A program made the position numbers and the translations under genes. Below, piece after piece: positions 1 through 8,223 of a stretch of 64,000 bases of DNA; the stretch's first letter is position 1; each line of letters starts with the position of its first letter. Source of the DNA: Bryobacterales bacterium (lineage in GTDB: Bacteria; Acidobacteriota; Terriglobia; Bryobacterales; Bryobacteraceae); the NCBI GenBank assembly GCA_020852755.1, contig JADZAF010000036.1, positions 1 through 64,000 on the forward strand, written 5' to 3'. Below the pieces are notes generated by a model that was given only the letters and a program-made list of their open reading frames with translations, was not told where the DNA came from and made no database searches.

Positions 1-10
1 GCGGAACGCG

Positions 11-37
11 AAATCTGAGGGACAAATTCTCAGATTT
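11..37 (-). terminator. Stem-loop just downstream of the first gene
   Basis: A perfect 9-bp inverted repeat (AAATCTGAG paired with CTCAGATTT) encloses a 9-nt loop. It lies 13 bases beyond the stop codon of the minus-strand gene that ends at 51. The A/T base pairs at the foot of the stem give a short U-run on either strand, but there is no long U-tract after it. It is a plausible weak, bidirectional intrinsic terminator. Confidence 0.45.
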
Positions 38-50
38 TCAGCGCTGGAAT

Positions 51-794
51 CTAGCCCGCCCCGGTCCCGAAATCCGATTTCACCCGGTAGTCCCCAATGG
101 TTCCGAAGCCGCTCCCGGCAGTGTTCTGCGCCGCCGGCCGGGAGGCCCACCCGTTCAGCTCGGCCACCACGGGAGGCGTATCCTCGGGCAGGGCCTCCCC
201 CCGGGACAACGCGATGTCCCGCCCTACAATAGCGTCGGCCACTTCTTTCGGATACTTGTTGTAAAGGTCGGCGACCAGGCCCGCGCTCAACTGAACGCTG
301 CCGAAGTCCAGGGAGTAATCCGGCGCCGTGCGGCGGTAGGGGCCTTCCAGGTTGGACTCGGTGACGCCGTTCGCCCCCAGGGCCGCCGCTAACCGCTCGG
401 CGGTCTCTTTTGTCGCGAACTGGAGCGGGTTCATCGCCTGACGGTTCCCCGCCGGATCGATGCCGTAGACCTCCATGAACCGCGGCTCGAACCCGGGCGT
501 CCGTCCCGCCCGCTGCGCGTAATGCACCGCGCCCGTTCCGGGATCGAACAAACCTCCCCCCGCTACCTCCACCATGCCGGAAAATTGGCGTCCTTCCCGC
601 GGTCCGGCAATTTCCTGCCTCTCGATCCGCAGGCGCGACGGATCGATTCCCGCGTCGGACAAGGCCTGCGTCAGGAGTCCCAGCATCTCGCTATCCAGCG
701 AAACGGAAAACACTTCACCGGCCGGGACGGTCGGCCGGAGCGGCTGGGAAGCCAGGGTCGCGGCGGAACTGTTGGACGATACAGCGTCAATCAT
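51..794 (-). CDS. Uncharacterised protein
   Basis: I do not recognise the family. The start at 794 is chosen because GAGGTG sits six bases upstream; a start further out at 821 would place that ribosome binding site inside the gene. The 247-residue product begins with a Ser/Ala-rich stretch and has no signal peptide or membrane segment. The middle contains aromatic residues and short Gly-rich turns and the end is Gly/Ala-rich. It is followed by a stem-loop and preceded on the same strand by an exported protein 48 bp away, so the two may be co-transcribed. Function unknown. Confidence 0.6.
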   Translation of the reverse strand: MIDAVSSNSSAATLASQPLRPTVPAGEVFSVSLDSEMLGLLTQALSDAGIDPSRLRIERQEIAGPREGRQFSGMVEVAGGGLFDPGTGAVHYAQRAGRTPGFEPRFMEVYGIDPAGNRQAMNPLQFATKETAERLAAALGANGVTESNLEGPYRRTAPDYSLDFGSVQLSAGLVADLYNKYPKEVADAIVGRDIALSRGEALPEDTPPVVAELNGWASRPAAQNTAGSGFGTIGDYRVKSDFGTGAG

Positions 795-842
795 GCACAC
801 CTCGTGCACGATCCAAAGCACGCCGCGGTCCGAATCCGCGCG

Positions 843-1652
843 CTACTTGGCTGCCACGGTCACCTGGATTTCGAAAAGCTGGTTGGTGGGTTGCGCCCGC
901 ACCGCGACGATATGGGGCGCCTGCGAGGTGGCGGGCATGTCGTTCCTCGCGGAGACGGTTACCACGGCCTTTTCACCGGTCTTCAACTCGGCCCGGTCCA
1001 GCCTGGCCGCCAGTCCCTTCGCGAGACCGCCCTCGATGGCCAGCGTAATGGCGCCGGGCAGGCCATTCCGTATCGTTACTTCCCCGGAAGAGCCGGGCGT
1101 CAGCCGGAGAGCGTTTTTGTCCGCCGTCACCTGCGCCGCAATGCTGTCCAGCAGCTGGCGCGGATCGGGGATGGCCGGCGCTGCTCCCCCCGGCGGGGAT
1201 GAACCGGCGCCTGCCTCCGAAGCCTTCCTGGTCCCCCACGGAGTCTTGTTCAAAGCCTCCTGGTCCACGTACCAGAACCAGTCTCCGTTTTCGAGCTTCC
1301 AGTAACTGGGAATCGGCACCTTCAGGGGCCGGTCCGCGAATCCGATCACCGGCACGATGGTCTCCACGATGATGGTGCCCTTGGCCTTGCGGAATTCGTC
1401 CGAGTAGTCGATCCGGCTGATTTCGAAACTCAGGTAGCGAGGCTTGTTGGCGCTGTAAAAAAAGTCCTTGGTGTCCTCCGCTACCAGCGCTTCGGCCTGG
1501 CGGAACTTGCCTTCGACGTGGAATTGATAGAATTTCGCGATCCGCGCGCGGAGCGCCGCGTCCACCTCCGGCGGCGCCTTCGTGAACAGGTCGGCGGGTT
1601 GCTGCGCGGCGGCAATCGCGCACAGTATGAACGCGAATGGAAATCGCGGCAT
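843..1652 (-). CDS. Exported protein of unknown function, possible NTF2-like fold
   Basis: The product is about 269 residues. It starts with a hydrophobic signal peptide ending near an AAAQQ cleavage site, so it should be periplasmic. The first part of the mature protein (FYQFHVEGKFRQAEALV, then a stretch ending in WYVDQEAL) resembles SnoaL/NTF2-like small alpha-beta barrels that hold small ligands. A Pro/Gly linker follows, and the C-terminal 100 residues look like a beta-rich accessory domain. ATG at 1652 is preferred over GTG at 1655 because GGAG lies five bases before it. The family assignment is inference from pattern only. Confidence 0.6.
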   Translation of the reverse strand: MPRFPFAFILCAIAAAQQPADLFTKAPPEVDAALRARIAKFYQFHVEGKFRQAEALVAEDTKDFFYSANKPRYLSFEISRIDYSDEFRKAKGTIIVETIVPVIGFADRPLKVPIPSYWKLENGDWFWYVDQEALNKTPWGTRKASEAGAGSSPPGGAAPAIPDPRQLLDSIAAQVTADKNALRLTPGSSGEVTIRNGLPGAITLAIEGGLAKGLAARLDRAELKTGEKAVVTVSARNDMPATSQAPHIVAVRAQPTNQLFEIQVTVAAK

Positions 1653-1703
1653 CACTACTCCGTTATTGTAACGTGGCGCTGCCGCCGCCCGTTTCAGCCA
1701 CCC

Positions 1704-2102
1704 TCACACCCCGCTCTTGCCGCCCCGTGCGGACACCGGAATCCGGATCACCGGAATGAGTGAGCGCTTCTCTTCCTGCGGCGCAGGCCGCGCCCTGGCC
1801 GCCAGCTCGCGGTTCAAAGTGGCCACGAACTCTTCGATCTGGCACTGCATCTCGGCCATCTTCTCGCGCATGTTGAGGATTATCTCCACGCCTGCCAGGT
1901 TGACGCCCAGGTCCCGCGTCAGGTGGAGGATGATCTCCAGGCGCTCCAGGTCGTCGTCGGTGTACAGGCGCGTGTTCCCATCGCTCCGCGACGGCTTCAA
2001 CAGCCCTTCCCTCTCATAAAGCCGCAGCGTCTGCGGATGGATGTTGTACTGCTCGGCCACGGCCGAGATCATGTAAGCGGCTTTGGAGCGTGGCTTGCCC
2101 AT
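1704..2102 (-). CDS. hspR: HspR-like MerR-family heat-shock repressor
   Basis: MerR-family transcriptional regulator of 132 residues. The N-terminal winged helix-turn-helix reads SAVAEQYNIHPQTLRLYERE, typical of HspR, which represses dnaK operons by binding HAIR inverted repeats and uses DnaK as co-repressor. A dimerisation helix follows (LERLEIILHLTRDLGVNLAG), then a hydrophobic and basic tail. The gene starts four bases after the dnaJ stop, with an AGAGG ribosome site inside the dnaJ end, so it is the last gene of dnaK-dnaJ-hspR. This is the order seen for HspR genes in actinobacteria, but grpE is missing here. A HAIR-like site overlaps the dnaK promoter at 5324-5344. Confidence 0.85.
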   Translation of the reverse strand: MGKPRSKAAYMISAVAEQYNIHPQTLRLYEREGLLKPSRSDGNTRLYTDDDLERLEIILHLTRDLGVNLAGVEIILNMREKMAEMQCQIEEFVATLNRELAARARPAPQEEKRSLIPVIRIPVSARGGKSGV

Positions 2103-2106
2103 GCCT

Positions 2107-3270
2107 CTACACCTTTGCCCACAGGTCCGCGCGCGGGTCCTCGGGATGCAAACGGGCCAGTTCGCGAAGAATCTCTTTGGTCCGCTCGTCCCGAACCTTG
2201 GGCGCCTGGAGGCGGACCTCGACAATCTGATCGCCGCGCGTGTTCTTGCGGGTGTTGAGAACACCCCGTTCCCGCATCCGGAACTGCTGCCCGTCCTTCG
2301 TCCCCGGTGGAATCTTCAGGATGGCGCGTCCGTCGATCGTTGGGACTTCGATTTTGGCCCCCAGCCCGGCCTCCCACATCGTCACCGGGATCGTGATCTC
2401 GATGTTGTCCCCTTCCCTCCGGAAGAACGGGTGCGGCCGGATCCGGGTGGTGATGTACAGGTCCCCCGGAGGTCCTCCCATCACGCCCGCATTCCCCTTT
2501 CCCGGAACCCGCAGGCGCGAACCGTTCTGAACCCCGGCGGGAATGCGCACCTCGACCGGTTCGCTGGTCGCGGTGCGTCCCTCCCCGTGGCACTGCGGGC
2601 ACACGTTCCGCAGCCGCCCCTTGCCGCCGCAGCGGGGACACGTCAGATTGAAGCGCATCGCTCCGGCCATCTGGGTCACCGTTCCCGACCCGCCGCACTG
2701 CGGGCAGGATACCGAGGCGCCCCCCGAGGAGCCGGACCCGTGGCACGCCGGGCACACTTCATGGCGCGTGATGCTCAGCCGCTCTTGTGTCCCCCGAATG
2801 GCTTTCCAGAAATCGATTTCCAGGGCGTACTCCAGATCGGAGCCCTGCTGCGCTTCGGCGGCTTCCTCCGCTCCCCCCCGGCCGCCGAAGAACTGGGAGA
2901 AGATATCGCTGAACCGCGAGCTTTGACTTTGCTGCGTGCCGCGCGCCCCCTGCGCCGAAGCGCGGGAGAAGAAGTCGGAGAAATCGAAGCCGCCAAAATC
3001 CATGCCCGGCCCGCCCTGCTGCGCGCCGGTCCCCGGAAAGCCCCCCTCCGAGTAAAATCCCACCTGGTCGTACATCTGGCGCTTCTTGGAGTCGCTCAGT
3101 ACGTCGTACGCTTCCTGCAGCCTCTTGAACCGCTCTTCGGCAGCCTTGTCGCCTGGATTCAGATCCGGATGGTACTTGCGCGCCAGCCGCCGGTACGCCT
3201 TGCGGATCTCATCCGCGCCGGCCTTGCGGGACACTCCCAACGTTTCGTAGTAATCGTGTTTCGGCGGCAT
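2107..3270 (-). CDS. dnaJ: Molecular chaperone DnaJ (Hsp40)
   Basis: Co-chaperone that delivers unfolded substrates to DnaK and stimulates its ATPase. The 387-residue protein has the full type I layout. The J domain (residues 5-70) carries the HPD motif at 34-36. A Gly/Phe-rich region with a low-complexity Gln/Ser stretch runs from about 75 to 145. Four CxxCxGxG zinc-binding repeats begin at Cys173, Cys189, Cys211 and Cys224, followed by the C-terminal substrate-binding beta domains. The length is normal for DnaJ. It lies 53 bp downstream of dnaK and is followed directly by hspR, so the three form one heat-shock operon. Confidence 0.95.
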   Translation of the reverse strand: MPPKHDYYETLGVSRKAGADEIRKAYRRLARKYHPDLNPGDKAAEERFKRLQEAYDVLSDSKKRQMYDQVGFYSEGGFPGTGAQQGGPGMDFGGFDFSDFFSRASAQGARGTQQSQSSRFSDIFSQFFGGRGGAEEAAEAQQGSDLEYALEIDFWKAIRGTQERLSITRHEVCPACHGSGSSGGASVSCPQCGGSGTVTQMAGAMRFNLTCPRCGGKGRLRNVCPQCHGEGRTATSEPVEVRIPAGVQNGSRLRVPGKGNAGVMGGPPGDLYITTRIRPHPFFRREGDNIEITIPVTMWEAGLGAKIEVPTIDGRAILKIPPGTKDGQQFRMRERGVLNTRKNTRGDQIVEVRLQAPKVRDERTKEILRELARLHPEDPRADLWAKV

Positions 3271-3323
3271 GGTTCCAAAAACCGGCGGGGGCGGCCCGCG
3301 CCGCCCCTTCCGCCCCGGCGTCC

Positions 3324-5240
3324 TCAGTGTTTGTCGTCGACGTCCACGAACTCGGCATCCACGACGTTGTCTTTATCCTTGTCCTTGTCCTTCGGTGGTT
3401 CGCCGCCGCCGTCCGCAGCCGGTCCGGCGCCGGGTTGCTGCGCGGAGGCCTTGTACATGGCTTCGGCCAACTTGTGGCTGGCCTGCGTCAGCTTGTCGGT
3501 GGCGGCGTTGATCCGCTCGGCCGACCCTTCCTGAATGGCCTTCTTGGTTTCCTCGATCGCTTCCTCGATCGATCGCGCGTCGGCATCGCTCACCTTGGAC
3601 CGGTGCTCCCGCAGCGTCTTCTCCACGTTGTAGACCATGGCGTCGGCGCGGTTGCGCGCTTCCACCTGGTCACGCTGCTTGCGGTCGTCGGCCGAGTGAG
3701 CCTCGGCGTCCTTGGCCATCTTCTCCACTTCCTCCTTCGAGAGGCCGGAAGAAGAGGTGATCGTGATCTTCTGCTCGTTGTTGGTGGCCCGGTCCTTCGC
3801 CGTGACGTTCAGAATGCCGTTGGCGTCGATGTCGAAAGTAACCTCGATCTGCGGGATGCCGCGCGGCGCCGGCGGAATGCCCACCAGTTGGAACACGCCC
3901 AGCAGCCGGTTGTGCGCCGCCATGGCCCGCTCGCCCTGGAAGACCTTGATCTCCACCGATGTCTGGCTGTCGGCCGCCGTCGAGAATACCTCGCTCTTGC
4001 GCGTCGGGATGGTGGTGTTGCGCTCGATCAGCTTGGTGAACACGCCGCCCAGCGTCTCGATGCCCAGCGAAAGCGGCGTCACGTCCAGCAGCAGCACGTC
4101 CTTGACTTCGCCGGCCAGTACGCCGCCCTGCACGGCCGCGCCCACTGCCACTACCTCATCCGGGTTCACGCCCTTGTGCGGTTCCTTGCCGAACAGTTCG
4201 CGCACCACCTGCTGGATGCGCGGCATGCGGGTCTGTCCGCCAACCAGCACTACCTCGTCAATCTGCGCCGGGGTTACCCCCGCGTCTGCCAGTGCCTGCT
4301 TGCAGGGCCCCACCGACCGCTGAATCAGGTCGTCCACCATCTGCTCCAGCCGCGCCCGGGTCAGCTTCAGCATCAGGTGCTTGGGACCGCTGGCGTCGGC
4401 GGTGATGAACGGCAGGTTGATCTCCGACTCCAGCAGCGTGGACAGCTCCATCTTGGCCTTCTCGGCCGCCTCTTTCAGCCGCTGCAGCGCCATTTGATCG
4501 CGGGAAAGGTCAATGCCGTGCTCCTTGCGGAACTCGCCTACGATCCAGTCGATAATGCGCTGGTCCAGATTGTCGCCGCCCAGATGCGTGTCGCCGTTGG
4601 TCGACTTGACTTCGACCACGCCCTCACCCACCTCCAGGATCGAGATGTCGAAGGTCCCGCCGCCGAAGTCGTACACCGCGATCGTCTCGTTCTTCTTCTT
4701 GTCCAGCCCGTACGCCAGGGCGGCCGCGGTCGTCTCGTTGATGATACGCATCACTTCCAGACCCGCGATCTTTCCGGCGTCCTTGGTAGCCTGGCGCTGC
4801 GAGTCGTTGAAGTAGGCCGGAACGGTGATCACCGCCTGCGTGATCTTCTCTCCCAGATAGGACTCGGCCGCCTCCTTCAACTTGTTGAGAATCATGGCCG
4901 AGATCTCCGGCGGCGAGTATTTCTTGCCCCCGGCCTCGACGCGGGCGTCGCCCTGGTCGCCGCGCACCACCTTATAGGGAACCATCTTCATCTCTTCGGT
5001 GACTTCCTCATGCCGGCGCCCCATAAAGCGCTTGATCGAAAAGATGGTATTCTCTGGGTTGGTGATGGCTTGCCGCTTGGCGACCTGACCCACCAGCCGC
5101 TCGCCGCCCTTAGTAAAAGCCACGACTGAGGGGGTGGTCCGGGTGCCCTCCTGGTTGGCGATCACGGTGGGCTGGCCCCCCTCCATGACGGCGACCGCGG
5201 AGTTGGTGGTGCCGAGGTCGATGCCGATAATCTTGCCCAT
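3324..5240 (-). CDS. dnaK: Molecular chaperone DnaK (Hsp70)
   Basis: ATP-dependent Hsp70 chaperone of 638 residues. The nucleotide-binding domain shows the three Hsp70 signatures: [13 protein letters not shown] at the N-terminus, [12 protein letters not shown] near residue 190, and [15 protein letters not shown] near residue 330. The substrate-binding domain and helical lid follow, ending in an Asp/Lys-rich tail with the usual DAEFVDVDD-type terminus. The ATG at 5240 begins the conserved [10 protein letters not shown] sequence and has AAGGAGG 13 bases upstream. First gene of dnaK-dnaJ-hspR; grpE is not in the window. A sigma70-type promoter and candidate HspR operator lie at 5315-5344. Confidence 0.97.
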   Translation of the reverse strand: MGKIIGIDLGTTNSAVAVMEGGQPTVIANQEGTRTTPSVVAFTKGGERLVGQVAKRQAITNPENTIFSIKRFMGRRHEEVTEEMKMVPYKVVRGDQGDARVEAGGKKYSPPEISAMILNKLKEAAESYLGEKITQAVITVPAYFNDSQRQATKDAGKIAGLEVMRIINETTAAALAYGLDKKKNETIAVYDFGGGTFDISILEVGEGVVEVKSTNGDTHLGGDNLDQRIIDWIVGEFRKEHGIDLSRDQMALQRLKEAAEKAKMELSTLLESEINLPFITADASGPKHLMLKLTRARLEQMVDDLIQRSVGPCKQALADAGVTPAQIDEVVLVGGQTRMPRIQQVVRELFGKEPHKGVNPDEVVAVGAAVQGGVLAGEVKDVLLLDVTPLSLGIETLGGVFTKLIERNTTIPTRKSEVFSTAADSQTSVEIKVFQGERAMAAHNRLLGVFQLVGIPPAPRGIPQIEVTFDIDANGILNVTAKDRATNNEQKITITSSSGLSKEEVEKMAKDAEAHSADDRKQRDQVEARNRADAMVYNVEKTLREHRSKVSDADARSIEEAIEETKKAIQEGSAERINAATDKLTQASHKLAEAMYKASAQQPGAGPAADGGGEPPKDKDKDKDNVVDAEFVDVDDKH

Positions 5241-5314
5241 AGCTAACGAGAAACCTCCTTGGAACTGAGCCACATCTTTGGGTGGTGCCTGCTCCACCCT
5301 ATTAGTACATTTTC

Positions 5315-5343
5315 ATTATCAAAGTTTAGTGGCCTATTGTCAA
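5315..5343 (-). promoter_or_regulatory. Sigma70-type promoter of dnaK-dnaJ-hspR
   Basis: On the minus strand TTGACA (5338-5343) is followed after exactly 17 bases by GATAAT (5315-5320). That is a perfect -35 box and a 5-of-6 -10 box. Transcription should begin near 5308, leaving an untranslated leader of about 70 bases before the dnaK ATG at 5240. The element also overlaps the probable first codons of the divergent modA-like gene. Confidence 0.75.
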
Positions 5344-5344
5344 G
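5324..5344 (-). promoter_or_regulatory. Candidate HAIR operator for HspR
   Basis: The minus strand reads CTTGACA, seven bases, ACTAAAC. The known HspR site (HAIR) is CTTGAGT-N7-ACTCAAG. Both half-sites match 5 of 7 positions and the spacing is exact. The left half-site contains the -35 hexamer, so binding would block RNA polymerase. The two half-sites are poor inverted repeats of each other, so this is a candidate only. Confidence 0.4.
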
Positions 5345-6089
5345 GACCATTCTGGTGGCCTGTAGCCTGTGGCTGCTCGCTTGTAGCAGCAGCCAGCAGC
5401 CCGGCGCCGCCACCGAACCCGAGGTCACCGTCGCTGCCGCTGCCGATCTGATACCGCTCAAGGACGATTTAGCAGCTCTCTATCAACAAAGCACGGGTGG
5501 GGCCGTTCGGTTCACCTTCGGCTCCAGCGGCCTGCTCGCCCGGCAGATTGAGAACGGCGCCCCTTTCGACGTCTATCTCTCTGCCAACGAACGATTTGTC
5601 ACTGAACTCGCGGCGCAGAGCAAGCTCTTGCGGGATAGCGTCCGCGTTTACGGTTACGGTCGTCTGGGCTTATGGTCCGCGCAAGGCTACCGGCGCCTGG
5701 AGGACCTCCTCGACGCAACCGTGAAACATGTCGCTATCCCCAACCCGGTGCATGCCCCGTACGGCGCCGCCGCCCGGCAGGCCCTCCAAAACCGGGGAGT
5801 CTGGGCCGATCTCGAAAAGAAGATCGTCTACGGCGAGAACGTCCGCCAGGCGCTGCAGTTCGCCGAAAGCGGGAATGCCGAGGCGGCGATCACCGCCTGG
5901 TCGCTGGTCCTGGAACGCGGAGGGGTCCCGCTCCCGGCCGAGTGGCACTCCCCCATCCGCCAGGCCGCCGGGGTGGTTGCCGCCAGCCGCTCCACCGGGG
6001 CCGCCCGCCGCTTCCTGGACCTGCTATCCGGTCCCTCCGGCCACTCGCTCCTGCGGAAGTACGGCTTCTCGCCGCCCGCTCCCCGATGA
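5337..6089 (+). CDS. modA: Molybdate-type ABC transporter substrate-binding lipoprotein (ModA-like)
   Basis: Periplasmic oxyanion-binding protein of the ModA family, about 250 residues. It has a short lipoprotein signal with lipobox LLAC (Cys16 from the start used here). The mature protein then shows ModA hallmarks: VTVAAAADL near the start, FTFGSSGLLARQIENGAPFDVYLSAN and the later PVHAPYGAAARQAL. The start is uncertain. TTG at 5337 gives a compact lipoprotein signal but has no clear ribosome site; a longer TTG start at 5259 would run through the dnaK promoter. No modB or modC follows (the next gene is convergent), so the binding protein is an orphan here. Ligand (molybdate, tungstate or another oxyanion) not determined. 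Confidence 0.8.
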   Translation: MSRTILVACSLWLLACSSSQQPGAATEPEVTVAAAADLIPLKDDLAALYQQSTGGAVRFTFGSSGLLARQIENGAPFDVYLSANERFVTELAAQSKLLRDSVRVYGYGRLGLWSAQGYRRLEDLLDATVKHVAIPNPVHAPYGAAARQALQNRGVWADLEKKIVYGENVRQALQFAESGNAEAAITAWSLVLERGGVPLPAEWHSPIRQAAGVVAASRSTGAARRFLDLLSGPSGHSLLRKYGFSPPAPR

Positions 6090-6098
6090 CCGGGCTCT

Positions 6099-6647
6099 TT
6101 ACTGCCCCGGCGCCTTTGCGGGAATGGTCCAGAAGTAGATACGGTGCCCGTCCAGCTCGATCTCTTTGTCCGGCTTCCAGTCGCCCATATCGTGGCAGTG
6201 CGAGACCACCCGGGTGCCCGGCTTCAATTCCTTCCAGAGCTTGGGCCGCAAACGCAGGTTCACCGACGGCAACAGGTAGAGCGTGACCACGGTGGCCTCG
6301 CGAATCCTGGCCTTGAACAGGTCCTCGTTGCGGAACTGCACGCGGCCCTCGACGCCGGCCTGACGGGCGTTCTCCCGAGCTTCCTTGATTCGCTGCGGAT
6401 CGATGTCGATGCCCACGCCGCGCGCCCCCAGTTTCCCGGCCGCAACCACAATGCGGCCGTCACCGCAGCCCAGGTCGTACACTAAGTCGTTCTTGCCGAC
6501 ATTGGCTACCTTGAGCATCTCGGCCACCACCTCGGGAGTGGACGGCTCGTAGCGCACGTCGGGGATTCGGGAAGGCTGCGCCGTCAGGGCAGCCGGAAGC
6601 ATGCCGAGAGCGGCAAGCACGATACCAATGCGGGCGGCCGGTTGCAC
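6099..6647 (-). CDS. Class I SAM-dependent methyltransferase with N-terminal signal peptide
   Basis: A 182-residue Rossmann-fold methyltransferase. Motif I is VYDLGCGDGR (57-65), followed by the acidic loop GIDIDPQRI at 79-87. The layout resembles the small lysine methyltransferases of the FAM173/ATPSCKMT type, which is a resemblance and not a proof. Residues 1-23 look like a cleavable signal peptide (ending LTAQ), which is odd because SAM is cytoplasmic. The GTG start at 6647 is strongly supported by AAGGAGG seven bases upstream, and the signal-like segment is therefore translated. Convergent with modA (9 bp apart). Confidence 0.75.
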   Translation of the reverse strand: MQPAARIGIVLAALGMLPAALTAQPSRIPDVRYEPSTPEVVAEMLKVANVGKNDLVYDLGCGDGRIVVAAGKLGARGVGIDIDPQRIKEARENARQAGVEGRVQFRNEDLFKARIREATVVTLYLLPSVNLRLRPKLWKELKPGTRVVSHCHDMGDWKPDKEIELDGHRIYFWTIPAKAPGQ

Positions 6648-6743
6648 GTTGGTTCCTCCTTGAAGACGGAAAACGGAAGAGAAGCACGATGATAGCCCAG
6701 CGCTCCCGGCTGTTTCAACGCGCGCCGGAGTCCCCGGGGATCC

Positions 6744-7544
6744 TCACTTCCGCGCCACCAGGCGGGCGATCCGCTCCGGACGCCACGACCAGTCGGCTGC
6801 CGCCCGCAGGTCCTCGTAGCGCAGGATACGCAGCCGCCCGAAGAGTTCAGGCAACTGGTTCGGACGGGGCAGCCAGGCCGCCGCGCGCTCGCCGCCCGAT
6901 TCCTCCATCAGGTGTTCGAAAACCAGCGTTCCTCCGGGTTTCAGCGATTCGATGATGCGTGCGGCATAGGGACCGCGCAGCGGCACCCAGGTATAGCTCA
7001 TTACCACGAGATCCCAGCGCTCGCGACCGAACTCGAACTCCTCGTGGCGCGCCACGATCGCCGTCAGCTGCACCCCGGACCTGGCCGCCGCCTCCCGGGC
7101 GATCCGCACGCCTTCCTCGGAAAAATCGAATCCAGTGACATCCCATCCCCGTGAAGCGAGAAACACCGCATTGCGTCCCTGTCCCATGTGAACGTCGAGC
7201 GCACGCCCGGGCGGAAGATCGCGAACCGTCTCCTCCAGCAGGGCGTTGGGTCCGGTATTGAAGCGCGCGCCGGCGCTTGAGTAGGTCCGGTCGAAAAAAA
7301 GGGGATGCAATTCCTCCCGGCGTTCCTTCGCCAGGCGCTGGACGATACGGGAACGCTCTCGCGCCTCGGTCTCACTGGCTCCGGAGCGCCGCAGATGCTC
7401 GAAGTACGCCGCCTGAAGATCGGAAACGGACGCCGGCTGCTTCCGGTACCAGTCAAGATACTCTCTCCAGATACTCTCTTCGTCCCTCCCGCCCCACGCC
7501 CAGCACGCAGCGGCCAGGCATCCGGACAGGTCGCGTCTTCGCAC
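6744..7544 (-). CDS. SAM-dependent methyltransferase, TehB-like fold, possibly lipid-anchored or exported
   Basis: A 266-residue protein. Residues 20-110 form a helical, charged N-terminal part and residues 112-260 form a class I methyltransferase domain. Motif I reads ALDVHMGQGRNAVFLA (115-130) and the following strand is WDVTGFDFS. The family is close to TehB-like and other small-molecule methyltransferases. Motif I has Met-Gly where Gly-x-Gly is common, so activity should be tested rather than assumed. The first 18 residues (Arg-rich, then hydrophobic with Cys14 in an AAAC context) could be a lipoprotein signal. GTG start at 7544 with GGGAGG six bases upstream. Confidence 0.7.
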   Translation of the reverse strand: MRRRDLSGCLAAACWAWGGRDEESIWREYLDWYRKQPASVSDLQAAYFEHLRRSGASETEARERSRIVQRLAKERREELHPLFFDRTYSSAGARFNTGPNALLEETVRDLPPGRALDVHMGQGRNAVFLASRGWDVTGFDFSEEGVRIAREAAARSGVQLTAIVARHEEFEFGRERWDLVVMSYTWVPLRGPYAARIIESLKPGGTLVFEHLMEESGGERAAAWLPRPNQLPELFGRLRILRYEDLRAAADWSWRPERIARLVARK

Positions 7545-7681
7545 TCCGGCCTCCCCCGTAGATTATAGGCCGGACCGGCTCCGGAGGGTCTTTCCCCCGG
7601 CTGCCTTGCAGGCCGGGCTTCCGCCCGCGGGCCGCTTTCCGTCAGCCTCCCCCCGCGCGGAGACCGTTCTAAAAAAACAAA

Positions 7682-7710
7682 TTGCTAACAAAATGTTTAT
7701 ATTGTAGACT
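7682..7710 (+). promoter_or_regulatory. Possible promoter of the winged-HTH gene
   Basis: TTGCTA (7682-7687) and TAGACT (7705-7710) are separated by 17 bases, each matching 4 of 6 consensus positions. They lie in an AT-rich island (about 7670-7705) that stands out from the GC-rich surroundings. The start codon at 7726 follows closely. Confidence 0.4.
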
Positions 7711-7725
7711 GGCTAACGGCGAGCT

Positions 7726-8223
7726 ATGAACACAACCTTGTCAAACGGTTTGACTCGGGAGGAGATGGAAGTCCGCCGCCTGGAAGCAGCCCGGGCGCTG
7801 CTGCAGGGGGCCACCCAATCCAAAGTGGCCCGCCAGTTCGGGGTGAGCCGCACCACCGCCTCGCGCTGGAGCCACGCGCTGCGCCAGAGCGGGCCGGATT
7901 CGCTGCGGCGGCGCCGCGCCACCGGCCGTCCCAGCCGGCTCAGCAGCGAGCAGTTGCGCGCCATCCCCCGGCTGATCGCCGAGGGCGCCGCGGCGTTCGG
8001 CTTTCCCAACGACCGCTGGACAACGGGACGTCTGGCGCGGGTGATCGAGAGCCAGTTTGGAGTCCGCTACGACCCGGACCATGTCGGCCGCCTGATGTAC
8101 AAGCTGGGAATCCGAAGACGCGCCGTGCCGGCCGGGACGATCGCCCCGCCGGCCTACGCGCTTTCCCGATACTCCCCGAAAACGCCTCTGAGCGTGTCGG
8201 AAATCTCGCCCACGGTAGCGTAG
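7726..8223 (+). CDS. Winged helix-turn-helix protein, IS630-transposase-like N-terminal half without a DDE domain
   Basis: A 165-residue DNA-binding protein. Residues 12-60 form a helix-turn-helix ([22 protein letters not shown]). Residues 60-130 form the second, winged part with the pattern [11 protein letters not shown] ... [31 protein letters not shown]. This is the DNA-recognition half of IS630-type transposases. The catalytic DDE half is absent: the protein ends about 30 residues after the winged domain. The last 70 bp overlap, tail to tail, the end of the mutase gene on the other strand. It is either a transposase remnant or a domesticated regulator. No terminal inverted repeats were seen. 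Confidence 0.65.
   Translation: MNTTLSNGLTREEMEVRRLEAARALLQGATQSKVARQFGVSRTTASRWSHALRQSGPDSLRRRRATGRPSRLSSEQLRAIPRLIAEGAAAFGFPNDRWTTGRLARVIESQFGVRYDPDHVGRLMYKLGIRRRAVPAGTIAPPAYALSRYSPKTPLSVSEISPTVA

Noticed and set aside
2083-3534. A 483-codon open frame antisense to dnaJ
   Set aside because: No ribosome site or family features; explained by codon bias of dnaJ on the other strand.
3327-5129. A 600-codon open frame antisense to dnaK
   Set aside because: It is the mirror of a strongly biased GC-rich gene; the translation has no motif and dnaK is certain.
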